Assembly (NCBI GenBank): GCA_017469785.1
Contig: JAFUFU010000008.1
Coordinates: forward strand, 68,642 to 132,641
Direction of reading: 5' to 3'
Length of the DNA: 64,000 nucleotides
Source: Treponema sp.
Lineage (GTDB): Bacteria > Spirochaetota > Spirochaetia > Treponematales > Treponemataceae
Under the pieces are notes generated by a model. That model saw only the letters and a program-made list of their open reading frames with translations. It did not search any database and was not told the origin of the DNA. Positions 10,301-17,842 of the stretch are shown in pieces. Numbering within the stretch: position 1 is the first letter of the stretch; each line of letters begins with the position of its first letter. The position numbers were made by a program, and so were the translations under genes.

Positions 10301-11076
10301 TTATCGACCGGGCAGACATGTACGGTGTGAGCCAGCTTTACCAGCTCCGTGGACGGGTAGGCCGTAGCGACAGAAAGGCCTATGCCTATCTCTTGTACCC
10401 GGAAAACAAGGTTCTTTCTGAGGTTGCGATGAAGCGCTTGCAGGTTATCTCGGACTTCACCGAGCTTGGCTCAGGATTTAAAATCGCCATGAAAGACATG
10501 GAAATCCGCGGCGCCGGAAATCTTCTCGGAAAAGACCAGAGCGGTGAGGTCTATTCCGTGGGCTTTGACTTGTATGTGAAGCTTTTGAATGAGGCCGTGG
10601 AGCGTTTGATGAATTCGGACAACTACGAGGCTCAGAATGAGGTTCTCATGGAACTTGAATATTCGGGCTTCATTCCAGACAGCTACATCCCGAATCTGCA
10701 GACCAAGATGGAAGTTTACAAGAAAATCGCTGGCGTTCAGTCAAAGGGTGAGCTTGAGAGCATGTATCTGGAGCTTGAAGACCGTTTCGGCCCCATCCCG
10801 GATGAAGTTTACAGCCTCTTAAGCCTTGCCGAGGTGCGGGTAATCGCGAAAAAACTCTTTATATCTTCTCTGAAAGAGAAGCAGGGAGTAATCAGAATAG
10901 AATTCGGAAAAGTGAGCGACATAAAGATTGATCGTGTGCTCAAGCTGATTAAGGAAAGCGCCGGAAAAGTCCGCCTTGATCCTGCCCAGCCAAACATGAT
11001 TCTCCTCGAAGCCGGAAAAGTCGGCCTCAAGGAAAAAAGCGAATTCATCCGGGAAAAGCTTGACGCGCTTGTTTAG
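7357..11076 (+). CDS. mfd: Transcription-repair coupling factor
   Basis: Translocase that removes RNA polymerase stalled at lesions and recruits UvrA. 1239 aa from ATG 7357; a TTG one codon upstream is the alternative. The UvrB-homology region occupies the N-terminal ~550 residues. The CarD-like RNA-polymerase interaction domain is near 575-640 (EGDFVVHVNYGIGIFRGI), and the superfamily 2 motor has Walker A GYGKTE near 728 and the box DEEQRFG. The strand-linking motif is GRVGRSDRKAYAYLL, and the C-terminal D7 domain (about 1090-1200) blocks UvrA binding until activated. Length is slightly above the ~1150 aa of E. coli Mfd. Confidence 0.97.
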   Translation: MKSLLSNYLLSVTNGWKDFLSDIKTLATGDYFPAEIEGLSLTSASFLTAHYIDMLRSKILSSIQYNATGRYAQDQQKDGISSLSASALDFVIVAPTDKDALDIRQDFETAFSDLVEIYVLPWWGLVPYRASAVGSAVFGQRSGVLARLCYQARSLSASTKPRIFIVNQRSLQTPLPSPEYLRSLVFSLSRGSQIDPADLAEKLASLGYLRVPKVGVPGEFTLRGEVLDVFTPGEENPSRILFDFDEISSIKTFNAESQSTIEVRDGLLIYPMKEVIWNDELIDRLEKVFEKFGKNLDADSADNKKISENSVRDSENEGTIYLSLTAEAEKAKDKLLDELRHARESEGEELFYGAIWGKKYTLFDYFSADTTVFFYDYDRLDNMQENFDREYAGMYRLVRQKMPVLPPSEMLIPFETVSKIAEKRISFRSLHTETEEEEKAHEDVNFFKIECEPPRSFFGNINYLKEQLEDAQSEGWKIFVFADNENQSLRIKEILRNFIDKPSEGEYLDRLNKNAKKGIPYYPLVVYPKAITAGFCISDTKTLVIQENEIFGRRKHVPKSLHHAKSQAIDTFVELNEGDFVVHVNYGIGIFRGIQRVKAMGNERDYIKLEYADEEFAFVPIEQVNLVQRYIGSEGSAPNLDRIGSKSWESRKNKAKKAVEDLAEKLIALYSRRKASRGFPFPKDGEWQTAFEAAFPYEDTPDQFNVSKEIKADMEKPVPMDRLVCGDVGYGKTEIAMRAAFKAVMGGKQVAFLAPTTILAEQHYETCVERFANFPVTIAQLSRFVSPAEQKKIIAKVAAGEVDILVGTHRIIQKDVVFKDLGLMIIDEEQRFGVKDKEKLKTMKANIDSLAMSATPIPRTLHMSLLKIRDMSLLTTPPQTRKPIETIVDAYTDERVAKAIRQEVERGGQVFYLHNRVESLDEIRRKLQQIVPEMMIDVAHGQMSAEELDDIFRRFKMGGFHILIATTIIENGIDIPNVNTIIIDRADMYGVSQLYQLRGRVGRSDRKAYAYLLYPENKVLSEVAMKRLQVISDFTELGSGFKIAMKDMEIRGAGNLLGKDQSGEVYSVGFDLYVKLLNEAVERLMNSDNYEAQNEVLMELEYSGFIPDSYIPNLQTKMEVYKKIAGVQSKGELESMYLELEDRFGPIPDEVYSLLSLAEVRVIAKKLFISSLKEKQGVIRIEFGKVSDIKIDRVLKLIKESAGKVRLDPAQPNMILLEAGKVGLKEKSEFIREKLDALV

Positions 11077-12263
11077 AACGAAAACTTACCTGACACAGAA
11101 AGGGGGGATTTCGCTATGTTTGCCGCTGAAAGGTTTTCCGCGGTGTAGACATGGTTTTCAAAGGCGTCATCGCTCTTTTCGTCGCCTGTAAGCTCTGGAA
11201 TACGGATGAAATTTGCCCCGATTTGAAGAGAACATCGTGGGCTGATGTCAAAATTCAGTCCCAGTCCGACACCTTTCTCGTTGACCCAGCCGCGGTTGTT
11301 GTTCCCGCCAAGGCCGGTATAGCCCTTGTGGTCAAAATTCGCGTAATACAGACCGAAATATACCGAGGCAATTATTTCAACTTTTTCCGTGACATGGTAA
11401 GAAATGCATACAGGAAGCGTTATGTGGAATTCCGTGTTTCCTTTCTTTGCGAAGGGATTGTAGTATTCTGTCTCTCCGTCTTTATTTACAGGCAGATCTG
11501 TCGGATTGACGGCATTCAGCGTGATGTATGCGTCAGGGCGGATTCCCACTGTGAATTCATCGATGTCTCCGGTCGCTCCGGCCCAGACGGAGAAGGTGTG
11601 GCTTGTTGCAATCTTGCTGACATCAGTTTCGTTTCCAGTGGCTTCCATCGGAGGTGCGACAAAGTAGCTTACACCGAAGCCGTTTGAGGAATCCTTGCTG
11701 TAATCATATTTGAATGAAGTCCGCGCAAACATTACGTCTGCGTCCCATGGACCCAAAAACCAGAAGCACCAGTCAAGACTGAGTGCGACACGGTGTTTGA
11801 AATCGTCATCACCTAAAAGGAGGGCGACCGTTCCTCCCGGCATGGCCGTACCTTTTCCGCCAGAATAGCAGAAATCATAATAGCGTCCCTGAAAAGTCAG
11901 CGTATCATTGAAAGCGATGTTGAAAGCCAGTCCCAGATCTGTCATGTTTGCCGGCCAGTCCTTGTAGGCGGAAATCTGTTCGTAAAAAATGAGAGAAGCT
12001 TTTAAATTCTCATATTTCGCGCTTGCGCCTGCATTCCAATAGTTTTCATCTGTCGCGGCATACACGGCGGGATATAAATCCCTGTCAAGCGGAACGCTGT
12101 TCCAATAGAAAAAATCTGTGAAATTATCGTAGTCGCTTCTTAAAATACCGAAGGAGGCCGTGTTGCGTCCGCTGTGCTGCGTGTGACCGAAATTGACGAT
12201 TTGTGTAAACGCTGATTCAGAAAATAAAAAAAAAGAGATGAGTAAGAGAGAAAGTTTTTTCAT
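11073..12263 (-). CDS. Predicted outer-membrane beta-barrel protein
   Basis: 396 aa with a signal peptide (MKKLSLLLISFFLFSESAFT, cut before Q). The rest alternates short hydrophobic/aromatic strands with Gly/Asn/Asp-rich turns and ends in SGKFSF. A terminal Phe with alternating hydrophobics is typical of beta-barrel outer-membrane proteins. No adhesin or porin family can be named. It converges on mfd with a 4-bp overlap. There is no Shine-Dalgarno sequence and a TATAAT box ends 6 nt before the ATG, so the mRNA is predicted leaderless. Confidence 0.72.
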   Translation of the reverse strand: MKKLSLLLISFFLFSESAFTQIVNFGHTQHSGRNTASFGILRSDYDNFTDFFYWNSVPLDRDLYPAVYAATDENYWNAGASAKYENLKASLIFYEQISAYKDWPANMTDLGLAFNIAFNDTLTFQGRYYDFCYSGGKGTAMPGGTVALLLGDDDFKHRVALSLDWCFWFLGPWDADVMFARTSFKYDYSKDSSNGFGVSYFVAPPMEATGNETDVSKIATSHTFSVWAGATGDIDEFTVGIRPDAYITLNAVNPTDLPVNKDGETEYYNPFAKKGNTEFHITLPVCISYHVTEKVEIIASVYFGLYYANFDHKGYTGLGGNNNRGWVNEKGVGLGLNFDISPRCSLQIGANFIRIPELTGDEKSDDAFENHVYTAENLSAANIAKSPLSVSGKFSF

Positions 12264-12269
12264 GTTCTT

Positions 12270-12298
12270 ATTATAAAAAAAAACAGGCTGTTTGTGAA
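12270..12298 (-). promoter_or_regulatory. Leaderless-type promoter of the barrel-protein gene
   Basis: On the minus strand TTCACA (12293-12298), a 17-nt spacer and TATAAT (12270-12275), then 6 nt to ATG at 12263. The -35 and spacer lie inside the terminator hairpin of the preceding solute-binding-protein gene. Confidence 0.6.
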
Positions 12299-12307
12299 CA
12301 ACCTGTT
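12276..12307 (-). terminator. Terminator of the solute-binding-protein gene
   Basis: Minus-strand stem AAACAGGTTGTT/AACAGCCTGTTT (one bulge or mismatch) with a CAC-containing loop, followed by a run of T at 12276-12283. The plus strand also ends in TTTTT, so it could act in both directions. Confidence 0.75.
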
Positions 12308-12314
12308 TTTCCGT

Positions 12315-13097
12315 TTAGTATTTAATGCCGTGTTTTGCGAGAGTTTTATCCAGATTCCCTGTCTTGACAAGATTCCTGATTACGTCGTTTACAAGTTTTG
12401 TAACGGCTGTATTGTCTTTTTTGATTGCGACCGCGTATTTCATCGCGCCAAAATGTTCTGGAAGAATCATGACCGTATCGTCGAGATAGCCGTGGAGAAT
12501 AGAAGTGTCGATGCAGAAAGCGTCAATCTCGCCGTGTTTAAGGGCGTCTTTCAGCGTCTGATTGGAAGGATAGGTGACGCAATTTATGAAAACGCCTTCC
12601 CTGATTGCGGCATTTTTTATCGTGCTTGTTGTCATTGAGCCCTGGGTAATGCCTATTTTTTTGTTTTCGAGATCCTTGAAAGACGTGATTCCGGAATCTT
12701 TTTTGACCATGAGCCCTACGGAATCTGTATAATAGACGTCTGAGAAGTCGTATGACTGCTTGCGTTCATCTGTGACGGTGAAGGTTGCGATTACAAGGTC
12801 AACTTTGTCCTGATTAAGGTAGGCGTTCCTGTTTTTTGCATTTACGGATATGAAATTAACCTTTTGTTCAGATCCGAAGATTTCTTTTGCGATGGCTTTT
12901 GCCAAATCTATTTCAATGCCTTCATATATTTTTGTTTCTGGATTAAAGTAGCCGAAACCAGGAACGTCATCTTTGACGCCAACCGTGAGAATGCCAGCTT
13001 TTTTGATGCGGTCAATTCCATTTGGTTTTGCAACTGCAGAAAACAGAAAAACGGACATCAATGCTGCCGAAAAAAGAGCCTTTATTTTTAAATACAT
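12315..13097 (-). CDS. Amino-acid-type ABC transporter solute-binding protein
   Basis: Periplasmic binding protein of the SBP_bac_3 family (polar amino acid or opine uptake). 260 aa from ATG 13097, chosen because AAAGGAAG lies upstream and the start gives a clean signal peptide (MYLKIKALFSAALMSVFLFS, AVAKPNG). The frame stays open 40 codons further upstream without signal-peptide character. Family motifs are GILTVGVKDDVPGFGYF, YEGIEIDLAKAIAKEIFG, VDLVIATFTVTDERK and IGITQGSMT. No permease or ATPase gene is adjacent, so its transporter partners must lie elsewhere. The ligand is not predictable. Confidence 0.9.
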   Translation of the reverse strand: MYLKIKALFSAALMSVFLFSAVAKPNGIDRIKKAGILTVGVKDDVPGFGYFNPETKIYEGIEIDLAKAIAKEIFGSEQKVNFISVNAKNRNAYLNQDKVDLVIATFTVTDERKQSYDFSDVYYTDSVGLMVKKDSGITSFKDLENKKIGITQGSMTTSTIKNAAIREGVFINCVTYPSNQTLKDALKHGEIDAFCIDTSILHGYLDDTVMILPEHFGAMKYAVAIKKDNTAVTKLVNDVIRNLVKTGNLDKTLAKHGIKY

Positions 13098-13167
13098 CTT
13101 AAAACTTCCTTTTGTTCTATTCATTGTAATAAAATTTTTTTGTCTAGGCAAATATTTTAAGTGGAAA

Positions 13168-13196
13168 TTGAGATTTTTTTTCAGGAATTTTATATA
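13168..13196 (+). promoter_or_regulatory. Leaderless-type promoter of the dCMP deaminase gene
   Basis: TTGAGA (13168-13173), a 17-nt spacer and TATATA (13191-13196), then 8 nt to the ATG at 13205. There is no ribosome-binding site between. Confidence 0.55.
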
Positions 13197-13204
13197 GTTA
13201 TGGC

Positions 13205-13714
13205 ATGAGTGATACAAATAAAAATCCTGAAGGAAAATACATCCGCCCTACATGGGACGAATATTTTATGGAAGTCGCCCGCTCTGTGGCAAAAAGGGCC
13301 ACCTGTGACCGTGGAAGAAGCGGCTGCGTAATTGCCCGGGATAATCAGATTCTGGTGACGGGCTATGTGGGAAGTCCTGCGGGATTGCCTCACTGCGACG
13401 AGGTCGGCCACTTGATGAAGAAAATGCTGCATTCAGATGGCTCAATCAGCCAGCACTGCGTGCGCACCGTCCATGCAGAGCAGAATGCCATCTGCCAGGC
13501 GGCAAAGAGGGGCATCTCTATTGACGGAGCCACCGTTTACTGCAAGATGACTCCCTGCCGAACTTGCGCCATGCTTATCATCAACTGCGGAATCAAGCGC
13601 GTGGTCTGCGAAAAGCACTATCATGACGAAGCCGACAGCCTGGAGATGTTCAGAGAAGTGGGAATCAAAATTGAGCACCTGGAAGATGAGGTGCAGAAAT
13701 ACGCAGAAATGTAG
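13205..13714 (+). CDS. dCMP / cytidine deaminase family protein (ComEB type)
   Basis: Zinc-dependent deaminase, most likely deoxycytidylate deaminase supplying dUMP for thymidylate synthesis. 169 aa. The zinc site is H90-A-E92 (VHAEQNAI) and C118-x-x-C121 (TPCRTCAM), and the N-terminus RPTWDEYFMEVA is typical of ComEB-like enzymes. An extra Cys/His cluster (C34, C41, H63, C64) probably binds the second zinc seen in dCMP deaminases. The ATG at 13205 has no Shine-Dalgarno sequence and sits 8 nt after a -10 box. A repeat element follows the stop codon. Confidence 0.9.
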   Translation: MSDTNKNPEGKYIRPTWDEYFMEVARSVAKRATCDRGRSGCVIARDNQILVTGYVGSPAGLPHCDEVGHLMKKMLHSDGSISQHCVRTVHAEQNAICQAAKRGISIDGATVYCKMTPCRTCAMLIINCGIKRVVCEKHYHDEADSLEMFREVGIKIEHLEDEVQKYAEM

Positions 13715-13754
13715 TTTTGAATTAGAAATTAGGAATGAGCAATTAGAAATTGTA

Positions 13755-13905
13755 ATTCCTCGCTGAGGGCACAGAGTCCACAGAGGAATGTTTGATAAAA
13801 ACAAAACTCACGCCTTAATCATACCGTTTTATATACGACAGGATTGAGGCGAGAAAATTCCAATTAGTGAAACTCTCTGTGCGCTCCCCAGCTCTGTGAG
13901 GAATT
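13755..13905 (+). repeat. Dispersed ~150-bp intergenic repeat, copy A
   Basis: Matches, in opposite orientation, 33721-33872. Shared blocks include GAGGGCACAGAGT, GAGGAATGTTTGATAAAAAC, CGCCTTAATCATA, TTTATATACGAC and AGCTCTGTGAGGAAT. The ends form an imperfect terminal inverted repeat built from CTCACAGAG and CACAGAGGAA. Inside, CGCCTTAATC pairs with GATTGAGGCG. It lies between two convergent genes (dCMP deaminase and thrC). Just upstream, ATTAGAAATT occurs twice (around 13732 and 13742). No coding potential; structure suggests a small non-autonomous element. Confidence 0.8.
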
Positions 13906-13908
13906 TTA

Positions 13909-15327
13909 TTATTTTTGCAGATTCTCAAGCAGCCATGTCTTGAATTCTTCGTAGCTGTTGTTCATAGGGATAGACTTGTCTTCCAGTTTCATGACCTTTT
14001 CAAGACGGTCTGGAATTGACGGGCTCTGGCCTGTGGCTTTCTGGACTGTGGAGCCGAATTTAGCCGGGTGAGCTGTCTCAAGAATGATGCCGACGGCTTC
14101 CTTGTTGATGACCTTTTCTGCCCAAGAAGGGAGATTTGGTGTGAGGCCTGGCTTTGTGATGTCGTTCTTCGTGCCGTTTTTTAATGTCTCCATGCCGCCG
14201 TGACGGATGTCGCTCCATGCTTTCCAGCCGACAGCTCCGTGGGGGTCAATCGTATAGCCTGTCTTGTCGAAGCAATTCTTGATTGAATCAATAATGCCGT
14301 CGTTATCAAGCCAGTATGAGGCGAAGAGAGAGCGTACCTGTTCCAAAGAATACATCGCGGCAATTCGCTCGTAGTTCGAGGGAGCGCCTACGTCCATTGC
14401 GTTTGCATAAGTCTCGACTGAGGGGCGGGCATTGTAATCGCCTGTGGCAATCCAGTCTGGTATTGTGCGGTTTGAGTTTGTGGCGGCCACAAAGCCCGTG
14501 ATCGGAGCACCCATTTCGCGGGCGATGAGACCTGACGTGAGGTTTCCGAAGTTTCCGCTTGGAACTACGCAGATAATCGCAGGATTTTCGATTTTATTGT
14601 CGCCCCAGCTTCGCGCGCGGACTGCAAGGCTTGAATACATATAGTAGAAACTCTGTGGAAGCAGGCGGGAAATGTTGATTGAGTTTGCGGATGAAAGCCG
14701 GAGCTTTCCGCGAAGCTCGTTATCGGTGAAAGCCGTCTTAACTAGTTTCTGGCAGTCATCGAAAGTGCCCTTTACCTTGAGAGCGCGGACATTTCCGTCA
14801 AAAGTTGAGAGCTGTTTTTCCTGGAGGGGAGAAATCTTTCCTTCTGGATAAAGGATTGTGACATCTAGCCCCGGAACATTATGGAATGCAGAGCCGACAG
14901 CGCTTCCCGTGTCACCAGAGGTGGCGACAAGAATGTGCAGAGGAGTTGACTCGTTTCTGTTGAAATAGGACATGACCCGGGCCATGAAGCGGGCTCCGAA
15001 ATCCTTGAACGCGCAGGTAGGACCGTGGAAAAGCTCAAGAACATAGGAAACTTTGTCTACCGGGACAACGGGAGCCGTAAAGGGATATGCATCAGCGATG
15101 ATAGCCTTTAAATCTCCGTCAGGAATTTCGCCCTCAACATATGGTTTTGCCATTTCGAAGGCAATGTCGCGGAATGACGGCTCAGGAGTTTTGTTGATAA
15201 AAGATGAAGGTAACTTCGGGAACGAAGTGGGGATGTATAATCCTCCTGTTTTTTCATTCATACCGTTCATTACGGCAGTCTTGAAATCAGTTTTTACTGA
15301 TTTGTCACGTGTGTCTGTGTAAATCAT
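13909..15327 (-). CDS. thrC: Threonine synthase
   Basis: PLP enzyme that converts O-phosphohomoserine to threonine. 472 aa from ATG 15327, which has GAGGA upstream; the frame extends 32 codons further but those codons run into the upstream lipoprotein gene. The N-terminal domain begins MIYTDTRDKSVKTDFKTAV. The PLP lysine motif is GPTCAFKDFGARFM, and the phosphate-binding loop is ATSGDTGSAVG. The length and insertions match the longer class of threonine synthase found in E. coli and yeast. It starts 23 bp after the lipoprotein gene, so the two may be co-transcribed. Confidence 0.95.
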   Translation of the reverse strand: MIYTDTRDKSVKTDFKTAVMNGMNEKTGGLYIPTSFPKLPSSFINKTPEPSFRDIAFEMAKPYVEGEIPDGDLKAIIADAYPFTAPVVPVDKVSYVLELFHGPTCAFKDFGARFMARVMSYFNRNESTPLHILVATSGDTGSAVGSAFHNVPGLDVTILYPEGKISPLQEKQLSTFDGNVRALKVKGTFDDCQKLVKTAFTDNELRGKLRLSSANSINISRLLPQSFYYMYSSLAVRARSWGDNKIENPAIICVVPSGNFGNLTSGLIAREMGAPITGFVAATNSNRTIPDWIATGDYNARPSVETYANAMDVGAPSNYERIAAMYSLEQVRSLFASYWLDNDGIIDSIKNCFDKTGYTIDPHGAVGWKAWSDIRHGGMETLKNGTKNDITKPGLTPNLPSWAEKVINKEAVGIILETAHPAKFGSTVQKATGQSPSIPDRLEKVMKLEDKSIPMNNSYEEFKTWLLENLQK

Positions 15328-15350
15328 TTTATTCCTCAATTTATGAAAAT

Positions 15351-16328
15351 CTAAATTCCGTATGTGATTTCGTTTGCAAGCGTATCGGCAAGTGTTTTGC
15401 GGGCATTTGCGAGCGCGTTCCAATCGTTTTTATCAGTGACAGAAATAGTTTTTTGGGTATAGAAAATCGCACTTCCTGTTTTTACGTCGAGTGCCTTGAC
15501 GGTTCCCGTAAGTGTATACGTGAATCCGTTGTCAGATTTTTCAGCAGAATCGATGGTAACGGTTCCGAAAATAATGAAAGAATTAGTGATTTGTTTTGCC
15601 CGGGAAAGGATTTTTTCTTCGTTGTTCTGGATGACGGCATCGCTTATTTCCTGCGGGGCATTCCCGATTTTTATGAATCCGAATTTCATCAGCGTCATAA
15701 GCAGATTCGATGATGAGATTGGATTTGACGTGATGGCCTTGCCGTTCTGGTTGAAGTCAACGATGGCAATTACTCCACCGGCTGATTTTAGGTTCGTCTG
15801 AACCTTGAATGGGGCTTTCACGGCCGCCTGCTCGGCTGATTGTTTGATTTTTGCGAGCTCTTCCTCTGAAAGACCTGTGTCGTCATATTTTGGGAAAAAC
15901 GAGATTTCAGAATTGAAGGCATATTCTGGAGTTGGGGGAAGGAAGGTGGCGATACCATCTGCGTTCGTAGTGACTGATGTTTCAGAGAATACAACCAGCC
16001 CGTTTTCCCTGCCGGATGGGTACGACACTGACAGCTCGAAAGAATCTGCTGGATTCCCGTTTGAATCTACGACCTTGAGGGTGTATGGGGAAGTGAAAAT
16101 CTTTTTCTTTACGGTTTCTTTTGGTGAGGAAATGAGAGAGATATTAATAGAAGAAATCTTTTCAGCATAAAGTTCCGACCGTGTTGGCTGATTCTGCGTT
16201 TTTGATACGGATGCCGAGCTTGCGTCCAAAGTGATGTCTGAAGCCTGCGCCGTATTTTTGGGAGTTGAAGCACACGAAAGAAGAAGAACTGTTGCAGCAC
16301 ATAAGCTTATTGATACAGTTGTTTTCAT
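15351..16328 (-). CDS. Predicted lipoprotein of unknown function
   Basis: 325 aa with a type II signal peptide: MKTTVSISLCAATVLLLSC, lipobox LLSC with the modified Cys at 19. Residues ~60-160 form a beta-rich carboxypeptidase-regulatory-like module (LKVVDSNGNPADSFELSV ... VTTNADGIATFLPP). The C-terminal half (about 180-325) has a mixed alpha/beta pattern (IVDFNQNGKAI, SFIIFGTVTID, YTLTGTVKALDVKTG) reminiscent of LPP20/CsgG-like envelope lipoproteins; that resemblance is weak. The mRNA is predicted leaderless. It is divergent from alr. Confidence 0.75.
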   Translation of the reverse strand: MKTTVSISLCAATVLLLSCASTPKNTAQASDITLDASSASVSKTQNQPTRSELYAEKISSINISLISSPKETVKKKIFTSPYTLKVVDSNGNPADSFELSVSYPSGRENGLVVFSETSVTTNADGIATFLPPTPEYAFNSEISFFPKYDDTGLSEEELAKIKQSAEQAAVKAPFKVQTNLKSAGGVIAIVDFNQNGKAITSNPISSSNLLMTLMKFGFIKIGNAPQEISDAVIQNNEEKILSRAKQITNSFIIFGTVTIDSAEKSDNGFTYTLTGTVKALDVKTGSAIFYTQKTISVTDKNDWNALANARKTLADTLANEITYGI

Positions 16329-16335
16329 AGGTTTT

Positions 16336-16364
16336 ATTATATAGAAAGAAGGGCAGTTTCACAA
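16336..16364 (-). promoter_or_regulatory. Leaderless-type promoter of the lipoprotein gene
   Basis: Minus strand TTGTGA (16359-16364), a 17-nt spacer and a perfect TATAAT (16336-16341), then seven nucleotides (AAAACCT) to ATG at 16328. No Shine-Dalgarno sequence fits between. Confidence 0.7.
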
Positions 16365-16378
16365 GGAGAAATTTATCA

Positions 16379-16407
16379 TTGCATAAAAAAAGACGACTGA
16401 CTAAAAT
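16379..16407 (+). promoter_or_regulatory. Leaderless-type promoter of alr
   Basis: TTGCAT (16379-16384), a 17-nt spacer and TAAAAT (16402-16407), then six nucleotides (ATTCGT) to ATG at 16414. Transcription would start at or next to the A of the start codon. Arranged back to back with the lipoprotein promoter. Confidence 0.65.
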
Positions 16408-16413
16408 ATTCGT

Positions 16414-17586
16414 ATGAGACCGACAATCGCTAAAATTTATCTGGAGAATCTTCGCCATAACTTCAAGGTTATCCGTTCAAGAATACAACCATCTGCAAAA
16501 ATGTGTGTTGCCATCAAGGCTGACGCATATGGTCATGGTGCCGTTCAGTGTGCAAAAGTAGCGCTTGAATGCGGGGCCGATTATTTTGCAGTATCTATTA
16601 TTAATGAAGGAATTCAGCTGCGCGAAGCTGGAATCAAGGTTCCAATCCTCGTCCTGAGTCTGTGTTCGCCTGACGAGATGGACGATTTGGTCAAACATGA
16701 TTTGACACCGCTTGTCTTTGACGAAGAGTACATTACAGGTATCGCCGTTTCTTGCCTCCGGCTTGGAAAAAAGGGATTTCCAGTGCATCTCGCTTTGGAC
16801 ACTGGCATGGGCCGAATCGGATGCCTGCCAGAAGAAGCTGCATTTTATGCCAAGATGATTGAGGATACAAAGGTCCTGAAACTCGGCGGAATGTGCACTC
16901 ATTTTTCTGTTGGAGACTCGCTTGATGCTGATGATATTGAATATTCAAAGCAGCAGTTTGAGCGTTTCTTGTTTGCCACCGAGCAGGTGAAAAAACTCGG
17001 CATAAATCCGGGAATCCGCCATTGCGCAAACTCTGCCCTCACACTCAATAATCCGGAGATGCATCTTGATATGTGCCGTCCTGGAATCATTTGTTACGGA
17101 TATTATCCAGGTGATCTGACCCGCGAGTATTTTGAAAAGAAAGGCGAGAAGTTTGAGCTGAAACCTGTCATGGCGCTTGTGTCAAAAGTTGTCGCAATAC
17201 GAAAGTTCGGTATAGGGCATTCAATTTCCTACGGGCGTACCTGGACGTCATCCAGAGAGACTGATATCGGCGTTATTCCAATCGGCTATGATGACGGCCT
17301 TTTCAGGCGTTTCAACCAGACTCACGAAGGAGGGGAAGGGGGAAGCCTAAAAGTGGCTATTGCCGGACATCCATATCCGGTGCGGGGCCGAATCTGCATG
17401 GATCAATGCATGGTTGACCTTGGAAAAGGAAGCGCGGTCAACCGCTGGGATGAGGCGGTTATTTTCGGTCCTGATAACAGCGGTGCGCTCCAGAGTGCGG
17501 AAGATATTGCCCGCGCAACAAATACGATTTCCTATGAGGTTACATGCGGAATCTCAAAGCGCGTGCCTCGGGTTTACATTGATTAA
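16414..17586 (+). CDS. alr: Alanine racemase
   Basis: PLP enzyme that makes D-alanine for peptidoglycan. 390 aa, normal for the family. The PLP lysine is K35 in VAIKADAYGHG. The C-terminal domain has SISYGRTWTS, carrying the second catalytic Tyr region, and GRICMDQCMVDL. The ATG at 16414 begins the conserved sequence directly (MRPTIAKIYLENLRHN). It is a monocistronic gene with its own promoter and a strong terminator. Confidence 0.97.
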   Translation: MRPTIAKIYLENLRHNFKVIRSRIQPSAKMCVAIKADAYGHGAVQCAKVALECGADYFAVSIINEGIQLREAGIKVPILVLSLCSPDEMDDLVKHDLTPLVFDEEYITGIAVSCLRLGKKGFPVHLALDTGMGRIGCLPEEAAFYAKMIEDTKVLKLGGMCTHFSVGDSLDADDIEYSKQQFERFLFATEQVKKLGINPGIRHCANSALTLNNPEMHLDMCRPGIICYGYYPGDLTREYFEKKGEKFELKPVMALVSKVVAIRKFGIGHSISYGRTWTSSRETDIGVIPIGYDDGLFRRFNQTHEGGEGGSLKVAIAGHPYPVRGRICMDQCMVDLGKGSAVNRWDEAVIFGPDNSGALQSAEDIARATNTISYEVTCGISKRVPRVYID

Positions 17587-17634
17587 AACGCGCTAGGACA
17601 GCGCATCAATCATTCTGGCATATTCTCTTAAACG

Positions 17635-17667
17635 GCAGCAAGGAACTCTTTTCCTTGCTGCTTTTTT
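17635..17667 (+). terminator. Terminator of alr
   Basis: GCAGCAAGGAA (17635-17645), loop CTCTT, TTCCTTGCTGC (17651-17661): a perfect 11-bp stem followed by six T. Confidence 0.93.
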
Positions 17668-17842
17668 CGTTTTTAAGCTCCTCCTGCATCAAGATTTTTT
17701 CAAAAATCACGGCAAGACAGATTCCGTGATTCTTTCAGGCACAATTTAGAACAAAAGGCGTCTTTAGGGTAGATATTTTCTTGTTTTGTAGAGATTTGTG
17801 TTGCCATAGCAAATTTGAGGGGGAAAGGTGTAGTCCTACGCT

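Noticed and set aside
11151..11687. 178-codon plus-strand open frame opposite the barrel protein
   Set aside because: The minus-strand frame has a signal peptide, barrel-like strands and a promoter; the plus-strand frame has none.
13727..13754. CRISPR-like or tandem array from the two ATTAGAAATT copies
   Set aside because: Only two short imperfect units with no regular spacer; it is simple sequence next to repeat copy A.
16362..16373. AAGGAGAAATT on the plus strand before alr, resembling a Shine-Dalgarno sequence
   Set aside because: It is about 40 nt upstream of the alr ATG, has no start codon at proper distance, and lies upstream of the predicted transcription start.
17669..17842. JUMPstart/ops element before the polysaccharide locus
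   Set aside because: The ops consensus GGCGGTAG is absent; only a short inverted repeat AATCACGG/CCGTGATT near 17705 is present.
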